Assembly (NCBI GenBank): GCA_003586115.2
Contig: QVOM02000034.1
Coordinates: 114,715,571-114,779,570 of the forward strand
Length of the DNA: 64,000 nucleotides
From: Salvator merianae
Lineage: Eukaryota; Chordata; Lepidosauria; Squamata; Teiidae
Direction: 5' to 3'
The position numbers and the translations under genes were made by a program. Below the pieces are notes generated by a model, which saw only the letters and a program-made list of their open reading frames with translations, did no database searches and was not told where the DNA came from. Each line of letters starts with the position of its first letter. The stretch's first letter is position 1. Below are positions 55,506 to 64,000 of this stretch, in pieces.

Positions 55506-57930
55506 AATCATAATAATGATGATGATGATAAAAACTATGAGATAGAAATTAAGATAAACAATGAAAAGCTGGTTCATTTCTACACAGTTTCAAGCCCAGC
55601 CTATAACGCTCAGGTTAGGATCATGTCTCCACTAAACAACCAGAGATGCCCTTACCCCATATCTATGCTGGCACATCTCCACTGAATACGGCATCAATAT
55701 GACTGGGGACCTTTACTGTCACACCAAGGGTTATCTTATGGTTAGGGCAGGAATAGCCACTCTAAAGTTACCCTGTCCCCGTAATTTGTCTCATCGTGTC
55801 TTGTGATGTGACTCACAGGTCTACCAGCACCTACATACATACTCACATACACACACACACTCACAAGACAACATACCTCAGCCTCCATGAGCAAGTGCCA
55901 GCCTTTTGCAAGGTGACCTGGCTGATGGCAAAGGAGAAGGAAGGTCAGCAATGCCCTCTCTCCTGCCAGTTTACCCAACTAAGTGGGCTCTTTCTCTAAT
56001 AGTCTCTGGCCTTTCAGTTCATGTCTTTGTCCCTATCAGCTATTTTATGCAGAATTGAAACCTGCAAAAAGATGGAGAAGGAAATCAGGTCCAACGAATA
56101 CTCCTGAGCTGGAACTTTGATATCTTCCCAGCTCCGGCAGTAAAAACACAGCAATGTATGAAATACCTGACAATTTGCTTCTCTTCCCCAGATCCCCAGA
56201 ATCTTCTGCCTATGGTAGTTCCTCACCCTGCATAATGATAGTACCGGCCCTGAACCCAAGCCATAGCAAGTGTCCCTAGCCTTGCGTTATTCAATATCTT
56301 CATAAATACTTGGGAAATTGAGTAGAATCGATGCTTCATCTAAATGCTAGCAGGCAATAAAGCTTGTTATTCTAAGGATCAGTGATGAGTTTTTTTCTAT
56401 CCCATACATCTTAAGACACTAGTTATATTTTATCTTCAGCCCCCATTTTGTGTTCTTTCACCAGGATCAGAGTGAAAGTGAATTTATTCTGTCCAACCGG
56501 ATCTCAATTTGTTTCGTATCAGAGTTAGTACTTTGTGTTTGGGTGTAATCAACTATTCCTCTTTCCTTATCATGCTGTGAGGTGTATTGGTAAGTTCACA
56601 AAACATTTTGGAAAAAAACATCACTAACGGCAGGAAAAATGAGACATCAGAGTGTTAAAGAAATCCTCTCTGGATGAAGGAGGACAGAAAGGGACCATCA
56701 GATCCTGCACAACTGAAGGGTTCAGAAATAAGAGGATTCCCCTGGAGCAAAATAAAAAGAGCAACCACAGGAAAAAAAAATACTTTGAAAATAAAAGGGA
56801 AATGGGAGAAAGCTACTATTGCTCAAATGGAAAGAAGACAATTTTGAACTGACAAAGAAAAGCAAAGGAAAATTGTGAGTGCCCTGACATTTCATCAGCT
56901 GCAGCACTAACATTGGGTCATAGAAAACAACTTGTCATTTGCAATGGAAGGTACATACCTTTCTTATGTGTGATTTTCACTCATTCCTTGCAGAAGCAAA
57001 GTTGCAGCAGCTGGTTATTTGCTCATAATTTTCCACACAGAGAGAAAGAAAACATTACAGATATAGGCATCTGTATAAATAACAGCTAAAGAGGAAGATG
57101 TCTTATTTGAAGGGAACCTAAATACTCTGTATTATTTCTTCTAACAGGCACACAATCTGCAAGGTTTAAGTTAAAACAATCAAAGAGGACAAAAAAAATT
57201 CCACCAAATTGAAAAGGAACTGAGCAAGCAGCAACAGGAATCACTTTTCAAGTTCTGTTCTCTTTTATATGTAAAAATAGTTTTTAAAGAATCACAGTCT
57301 GGGATATTCTTGTCAATATATAATGATAATCCTTCTAATGGGAGAAGATCTGATGCTAAAATTAAGAGAAATTGGAATCATCTGGGCAAAACATTCAAAA
57401 TGTTCTGTGACATTGGGGGGAGAGTTTGCAGTTTCTTGCACATCTCTGTGCAAAAGCCTTTCAGATCTCCACTTAGAGCTCTCAGTAACTGTATCCGGGT
57501 GCTTCTGTATCAAATGATGTGCTGAATTACAGGTGCTACATTAGGGACTGGCAGCATATGAAGCTGTTGGGTGCAGATCTCACTTAGCTTAGCTTCTTTC
57601 TGCTGTCAAAGCTAGGAAGCCCTGTATTTGCAGCATTATTGCTTGGAAGTCTCGACATGGATGTAATGTGAAACTGAGTCCTGAAAAGACAATGTATTTG
57701 TGGTTGGTGGTTCTTAACTTTGGGGATAGGATTATTCTGGGTGTTCTGTTTGCTTCTAAAGATTCAAGTTCATGGGAGCATTCCTGGATCAAGTGCTGTC
57801 CCAATAGCCTCAAGTGTCCTAATTGGCATAGGCTGTGTGCACATAAAATATGAAGTTTGGTGCTATAGGCTCTTATCCAATTCTTTAGCCATCATGTCTA
57901 TCCCTAACTACCATCCATGTTATCAAGGAC
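55506..57930. other. Non-coding, no recognised gene
   Basis: A short GAT run lies near 55515-55530 and an ACACACACAC run near 55850-55860. The frame pairs at 55742-55999 and 57310-57525 are shadows of each other on opposite strands, with no domain. Confidence 0.5.
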
Positions 57931-57933
57931 TGA

Positions 57934-58306
57934 AGCTGCATCCATATAGGCAGTAGATGGTCCCATGGAGTTTCTACAGTGTATTGTCTACACTCCTGAG
58001 TGACCTGCAGGCATGGGGCATTCCTCCAAGGGCACTTGCAGGTTCAGAAACCAACCTTGGTGTCAACCTTCCCACAGAACAGGATGAAGGACACTTAGGG
58101 TGGCCACATTCCTCAGATGACTGCACAGGCAACTTACCAAGTCCACTCTGCACACAGAAGTATTTCCAGTTGCACAGAAAATGGGCAACTTCCATCCAGA
58201 AGTGCTTGCTCCACAATTTTGCCCTGCCATTTGGCAAGGACAGTGAGAAGCAATTGTAGGATCTAAACAAAATCTTGTATTTTCCTCTCACTGTATGGAA
58301 GTAGCC
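57934..58306. mobile_element. Harbinger-like MITE, subfamily 2, 373 bp
   Basis: The left end AGCTGCATCCATATAGGC and the complement of the right end (GGCTACTTCCATACAGTG) are imperfect inverted repeats. The flanks are TGA (57931-57933) and TAA (58307-58309), a near-match. The right half aligns with 50590-50672 and 630-722. Confidence 0.6.
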
Positions 58307-58309
58307 TAA

Positions 58310-59604
58310 CATTGATCTATGCGTTTTGCAACACAGAAATGAACACTCTGTTGAAACAATATATTCACACCCAAAGAACTAGATAGATGCTTAATTTCAT
58401 TGACTTTAATGACTATCTGCATATTTATCTTTTTTTTATTGTCACCTATAGTATGCCAAAAATACATGGACTATTGCAGAAGCGTTATGTCCTAGTGCAC
58501 TGTTTAAATAAGTTTGGGACAAGCACCATCTCCCTAAATTAATATTGATTCATACAAGCTGCAGGAAAAGGTTTTAATAATCTCCTTGTGCAGAATTGTA
58601 CCATTTCTGCAGAACTGATAGTTGCATTATTTATGCAGTTCATACCTTCCTGTTGGAATCTGCATTAAAGATGCCCTCTGCAAGAATCATACCAGTTTGT
58701 ACAATAGTGTTAAGTTCTTTGTAAGTATTTCATGAAGACTAGAATCCCTGAAAGCAAATTCTAGAGTTTTCATCAAGTCACCAAAACATCAAGGCAACTT
58801 TACAGCTACAATAATCTATTCAAATGCAATTCACAGTGAACAGGGGGTGTTTGAAGGGTTCATTTTCAAGCTGGACAACCCCCTATGTTTGAATTAAGGG
58901 TTCAATGTTGAATCAAACACTAGATGAACTCGATGAGCTGTTCTAGAGCAGGTCAAAGTGCCTGTGTCTTTAAAAAAGGCATATCTCTGCTCTCAGTCAG
59001 CAATATTTTAATATGTCTTCATCTATTGGTTACTGTGCTGTCTTTTGCAACTGATTGATTCAGTGCCTGGATTTAAATATCTTTCTTGCTGCCAAATTTT
59101 GGGCAAGAGCTCCTTGCTGCCAAATGGAAAGGGAAGGCAGATCACATGTTTTCAAAATTCCAAGGCAGATGTTTTCCTGTCATCCAATGCAGAAATAAGG
59201 GAGGAAAAACAGAAACCTTATTACAATAATAATAACCAAACCTCCTCACCACAGTCAAGATGAAGAGAAAGCAACAAGTTCATCTTGATACAAGTGGCCT
59301 AGATTCTCAGAAAGAACCTACATGGTGCAAGTCTTCATAACTCTTTTATAAGAATGTCTTAGGGTTCACAAGGGACACTGCAATTCCTTCACTAAAGAGT
59401 ATCATCTCTCCAGGGGAACAACTGTTAGTAAAGAATACAACCACAGTGGACTGATTTTGAGAGCACCTAGATCATGCAGGGATATTTTTTTCATTGAGAA
59501 AACTGTAAGGCTGCAAGAGAACCAGATCCATCCAAATGCCTGAGTCACTCTCCCAATGATCAAATCTATCAATGACTGCTGCATTCTGGTAGAATGGTGG
59601 AAAG
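58310..59604. other. Non-coding, no recognised element
   Basis: 58860-58975 has GGGTTCA and CAAACAC-type self-similar wording, possibly an old MITE, but no termini can be set. Confidence 0.4.
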
Positions 59605-59607
59605 TTG

Positions 59608-60049
59608 GGATGTTTTCACAGTTTCCACCTTAGAATGGACTAACTATCCCACTCTAAGGTGAAACTGACCACGAAAGTGTGGACACTGTCCACACTGCGG
59701 GGTTCTTGTTACTCACCTGAAGTAGGCCAATCCTGACCGTGGCAGCAGCCAGGAAATGTCCAGCTGCTGCCATGGCAACTGGTGAGACCGTGCAGCATGC
59801 AGGCGCATGCAGGCATAATCAGCCCATCATGCAGATGCAATCAGTTGATCACACTGACCCGATCACCATGCCTCCAGGTAGGTGCAAACCCATCTTACCG
59901 GGAGCTGGATACCAGCTCCCAGTAAGGCTGTGGACCACAAATTAGTGCTCCACACTTAGTTGTGATTGGGAGTGACTGTAGCCCATTCCCAGCTGCTTGG
60001 GCCTCCACAAAGTGCTTGATGCTTGCTAGCAACAAGTATGAATTGGCCC
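59608..60049. mobile_element. Harbinger-like MITE, 442 bp
   Basis: The left end GGATGTTTTCACAGTTTCC and the right end AAGTATGAATTGGCCC are imperfect inverted repeats. TTG flanks both sides (59605-59607 and 60050-60052). Near the left end TTCCACCTTAGAATGG and CCACTCTAAGGTGAAAC form a hairpin, mirrored by the TTCTAAGGTG block at the right end of the 16506 copy. The two copies are therefore in opposite orientation. Confidence 0.75.
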
Positions 60050-60119
60050 TTGGATTCCTCAGCAAAGAAGGCATCATTGGAAGAAATGGGAGTTTTCAAA
60101 ACATATTTCTGAAAAACCA

Positions 60120-60535
60120 CGGCTCATCTGATTGCTCTGAAACTTGCCAGGGGCCTTCCTGGTGACCCAACCCCAGCCCACAGGTTAATTTTTGAGTCTC
60201 CAGCTCAAATTATGGTGTACCTGTGAAATTTTGACTCTGCTGGCTTACCTGACAGAGCAGTTGTCGCAGTGGTCAACTTTGAGCTAGAGTCTGCTGACCC
60301 AAAACCTTGCTCCAAACCAGTTCACAGAACTTTGCACAGGCCTTCCCAGTGGTCTTCCAGACCCATGTGCTAATTTTGGCAACTCCAATTCTAACTCTGG
60401 TCTATCTGCAAAACATTACCCCTTTGGCAGGGCAGGTGTCGCTGTGGTCAGCTTTGACCTGGAGCCTCTAAAATTGGCATGTGGGTCCATGGAAAGCAGC
60501 AGGAAGGCCCCTGCCAAGTAGCCTGACATTTGGAT
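60120..60535. repeat. Self-similar repeat, direct and inverted halves
   Basis: Two direct halves of about 190 bp (starting near 60135 and 60325) share GGCCTTCC(T/C), GTCTCCAG/GGCAACTCC, and GCAG(T/G)TGTCGC(A/T)GTGGTCA(A/G)CTTTGA blocks (60258-60288 and 60434-60462). The outer edges are inverted: CTTGCCAGGGGCCTTCCTG at about 60145 and CAGGAAGGCCCCTGCCAAG at about 60511. This mixture is seen in some hAT-type non-autonomous elements of reptiles, but no TIR or duplication was found. Confidence 0.55.
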
Positions 60536-62091
60536 GCATCATTGCCTTCATAACTTTACAAAGTTGATGAACACCCCCCCTTGCTCTCCTTCATTGGTCT
60601 CTGCAAAAAACTGTTCATTGAACACTTGAACCAAACTTCAGACTTCTTTGAAGTTTGCTTAGGATATGTTTGAAGTTCTTGGGATTCAGGTCAAAGGAAT
60701 ATTCTGGAATATATGTATTTTTTTTTTGTTTGTTCTTTCTGCTTTATATAAATGAGCATGTAATAAAAATATTTTTTTAAAAATACAAAAGAGAAAAGAT
60801 CAAGTAATTCAGAAAGGTAGAGTTCCTCAGGCATCTTGTAGATTAATTACTACTGCCCTTAATTACTCAAATCGTTATGTAAAGCTGGTATCTATAAAAC
60901 TCCTTAGATCAATACTAGCTAGTATCATTTAGATGATCCTTGCCGTGTTGAGCACCTGCATTTTTTGTGCAGCCAGGAACTCAAATTAAATATGGTGTAT
61001 GAGTTAAAGTGATTCTAAATTCCTGGGAGAGCAAAGAAAATTTGCCTAATTGTATCCGGTTGTCACCTTGTTAGTTTCTGAGCAAATTTGAAAGGAAGCT
61101 TTAGTAAAATTGCCAAGAATGTCAAACCTACCAAACACTGTGGCTCCTGTTGCACCCATTCCCACTTATGCAAAAACAGTGCCGTTGCACCAGCCAGTTA
61201 TCTGGCTCATTCTAAAGTCAGATGCTGGAAACTTGTGGATCTTGGTTCTGTGCCACGTCATTATTGTTTAATCATGCATAGCACTGGAATTGTAAAAAGC
61301 TAAAATGACAGACAGAATGACTACCAGAAGGCACTGCATTCCAACAGTATTATCCAGCTGAGTGTATTCATTTCATTCTACTTTTGCCACTTAATTCAAA
61401 GAGAGGAGAGAGTGGGAATAGCCGTTTTATCTGATGGTGTGTCTTTAGCAACCTGAACTTGCCGCCTGCATGTTTCAATCAGCATCCTTGCATTCTGATA
61501 GCACATTGTAGGCTGACATTCACAAAGGTCTGTCATCCATAAGTGTGAGTTCACACTGAGGCAAGCAGGTATATGAGTGACCACCTCTGATATAGGAGTC
61601 AGTATGTCTTTAAGGATGCTTACCTACTGGGCATAGGTGGCCTTATGCCAAGCCCAGCTTTCCATCCACACGCCCTTGAAAAGTCTGTCCAGACAGACAT
61701 GGTTCCAGGGACATTTTCTAATGCCACAGAGCCAGAAGGGCAGGGACCACTAATCTTTCAACACAACCATACTTGGTACAATATCAGGCCTCCCCTAGCT
61801 CCAGCTGGAGTGATGAATATCTGTGAGAACCCAGGGAGAAGGAGGTACATACATGCTGTGGTACTGTCATAAGAAGAGGAATAACATTTTTCTTTATAAT
61901 GGTGTAATGTTTACTTTTATTTTACTTTTATTCTATATGTGCACACACCTAAGACCCATGTAATCACTTCTTTTTATCTATGTTTTTTCTGCTTTTGTTT
62001 GCGCATGTTCAAACTTTATTTTAAAACTACCAAAAAAAAGTGAATTTTTAATTTTAGAATTAATTTTTCTAGAATGCAGTGTGCATTCCAA
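60536..62091. other. Non-coding, no recognised gene
   Basis: A T-run and A-run occur near 60720-60785. Frames at 61088-61303, 61396-61584 and 61645-61872 are short and have no known domain. Confidence 0.5.
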
Positions 62092-62564
62092 CATTGCATT
62101 TTAACATGGACTCAATTTGGACTTGCTTGTTCTCACACTTATATTTCCCATCCCTGTGCAGTCAGTGATTGGCTGACTTCTCTTCATGTAAGAGCAAGGC
62201 CACCTCACTCCCTTTTTCTCCCTTCCCCTTTTTGGTTACCAATTATAATAGGCAGAATAGGGGGATTCTTCCTGCCCTTTACAAACACCTTTTTTAATTT
62301 GTTTTTTTAAAAAAAAAAAAATGCTTCCCAATCTCCTTGTTAAATCCTAACAAGGGATCAAACAAAGGTGTGGGGACAAACTGCTTTGGGAGGGTGACTG
62401 ATTGTTGTTTTGCTTTTCCAGGCTTTAATAAGACGAAGAATTAAATTTATCTCATCCCCACAAAAAGTTCTCCCTCTCTCTGTATTAACGATCCTCTCAA
62501 CTCAACTCCCCCTCCCAGTTCTTCCTCTGCTGCAGACTTACATGCAGTGTTCTGTCTGTGTGTA

Positions 62565-62619
<55 letters not shown>

Positions 62620-62955
62620 AATTGAGAGAGAGGAGGAAAGAGAAAACTTGCTCTGGAGCTTGTCACTGCACATGCATGTGTGTCTGCATGGTCATTGGAT
62701 GGCAGGACATAGAGAATCCTCCCTCTGTATGTCCCCCAAAAAGTACGGTGTCTCCCAAATTCTCTCCTTCCACGTTCTCACATCACAAAGTAACACAGGC
62801 TAACAATCTGGAATGGCTTGAGAATTCATTAAATCCGAACGCAAAGTAGTCCGGATATCACCAATTTAGTCCAACAAAACTACAGAAAGGCAGCATCATG
62901 TTACACCAGCAGGAACTGAAGACGGGCTATAAACTGATTAAATTCTGTGAAGGAA
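62092..62955 (-). mobile_element. Diverged relative of the 1.2-kb element, copy C
   Basis: The left part (ACATGGACTCAATTTGGAC to GTGCAGTCAGTGATTGGCTG) matches about 22060-22190 of copy A. The right part, 62690-62955, matches about 22900-23160 (CCCCCAAAAAGTAC, CATTAAATCCGAA, AAAGTAGTCCGGAT, ATAAACTGATTAAAT). The middle is different, being pyrimidine-rich sequence and a TG/GA microsatellite. The outermost 95 bases on the left are missing, so it is a diverged, rearranged copy in the same orientation as copy A. Confidence 0.65.
62556..62618. repeat. Compound microsatellite (TG)n(GA)n
   Basis: About 13 TG units pass directly into about 18 GA units. It lies inside the copy C element. Confidence 0.95.
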
Positions 62956-64000
62956 CGCACTCTTGGTGTCATTTTTTTTTTTCTTTCTAAGTTGCAAGCC
63001 AAATGCCAGCATTGGTTTGTTATGCCTAGGTGGGGATTGCCAGCATCTGGAACTCAACCCCTCAACCAGATGTTAACGCCATGCAAATCACAAGTTACAA
63101 TTTTCTCCTGCTTGTGTCAGGAAAAAGGCAATAGTAAAAGTGTAACTTCAATTTGAGCCTGAAATGTTGAATAATATTGAATGTGGCAGAATTCTTTAAA
63201 ACCCTAATGTTTAATTAAAAATGTTCCAGCTGAAGTGCTCAAAAATGAAAAGAAAAGCACAGCTGCCCAGGCAACTTTATAATGCAGAAATCTTAAAAAT
63301 ATGAAACATCTTCCCCTCATGAAAGTTGATCTCCTTGAAAGTAAATACTGACTTATTGGAGAATACCTGTTGGTTTCAGTGCCATTGACTTATTTTGGCA
63401 CTTTTAATCGGAGGAACAATTAACGATGCAACCTTAATTGCCATGCAATCTTGTAATCGGTGCACCATATTACTCAAGCTGTCCTCTAAGGGTAGAATTG
63501 AAAGATGTAATTCACAAAATGGAGGTGTGAACATAAGCAGAAGGCAGTAGTGCAAGAAAGCAGCGGATGCAATACAACCTTATGGAAATAATTTTTTGCA
63601 AGTCATGTGAGTTTGAAAAACAGAGCTGTCTTTATAGAAAGTAGTTGCCAAATCTTAGGGATCCTCAGAAGACTATCAAAAGGTTAAATTCGGTTAAATT
63701 AGCAGCAGACATGCTCTCTTGGCAAGTGACTTGTTAATCATGATAAATATGGAGACACAACTTGCACTTCCAAGTGAGCATTAGAACCTGCCCATAGAAT
63801 TATTTTGTGAACAGACAAATCAAACAAGATAATGCAGAATACAAACATTGTTATTGTTTTACTTAAAAAAAATCATATATTTTGAAATTATTGTATTCTA
63901 TTCTGAGACTTTAGTGTTCTTCAGAGGGAACATATTCTGTTCTTGCAAAGTAATGGACAAGTCAGTCCTCATAACTATGTGAGCACCCCCATCACCCAAG
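62956..64000. other. Unique-looking non-coding DNA to the window end
   Basis: No recognisable gene or element in the last 1 kb. A T-run lies at about 62971-62980. Confidence 0.5.

Overview
The window is non-coding, repeat-rich DNA from a vertebrate, most probably a squamate reptile (lizard or snake). The evidence is the mixture of repeats: LINE tails carrying the motif GTAACCCGCCCTGAGACC, a decayed R4/Dong-clade LINE, an L1 with its 5' end preserved, a Tc1-like transposon, many short non-autonomous DNA transposons with 3-bp or 8-bp target duplications, tRNA-derived SINEs, and abundant ATGT/TATC/TTTA microsatellites. The species assignment is inference. I found no host protein-coding exon, no structural RNA gene, no CRISPR array and no bacterial-type gene. 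The open reading frames are short and mostly fall inside repeats.

Layout. 0-10 kb: a LINE tail at the left edge, a hAT-type MITE with a perfect 8-bp duplication (2844-3167), microsatellites, and a perfect AT-rich hairpin (8890-8957). 10-20 kb: a solo LTR (10742-11373), an inverted-orientation SINE, a Harbinger-like MITE (16506-16962), and the tail of a Ty3/gypsy integrase with a recognisable chromodomain (17581-17757). 20-24 kb is the most structured part. A hAT-like element (20552-21153) carries an internal palindrome of 33-bp GC-rich minisatellite units. Next to it is a foldback structure (about 21546-23612) whose roughly 430-bp arms enclose a 1.2-kb GC-rich element. 27-32.2 kb is a nest of insertions: an R4 LINE relic split by a 5'-intact, internally deleted L1, followed by a CR1/L2-like LINE 3' end split by a Tc1-like transposon.

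36-40 kb holds another Harbinger-like MITE and a second copy of the 1.2-kb element in opposite orientation (38347-39548). 41-52 kb has further Harbinger-like MITEs, a degenerate tandem repeat (45360-45840), two SINE-like copies, a second solo LTR of the 10.7-kb family (49469-50093), and LINE tails. 52-64 kb is mostly featureless, with a clear tRNA-derived SINE (55334-55505), two more MITEs, a self-similar repeat near 60.1-60.5 kb, and a diverged relative of the 1.2-kb element (about 62092-62955) containing a TG/GA microsatellite.

No operon-like or cooperative gene system is present. The sequence records successive insertions. The most distinctive material is the group of non-autonomous DNA transposons: one Harbinger-like assemblage with at least eight copies in 64 kb and no autonomous partner in view, the 1.2-kb element in two full copies and one partial copy, and the palindromic-minisatellite hAT element. 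All assignments were made by reading the sequence, with no database search.
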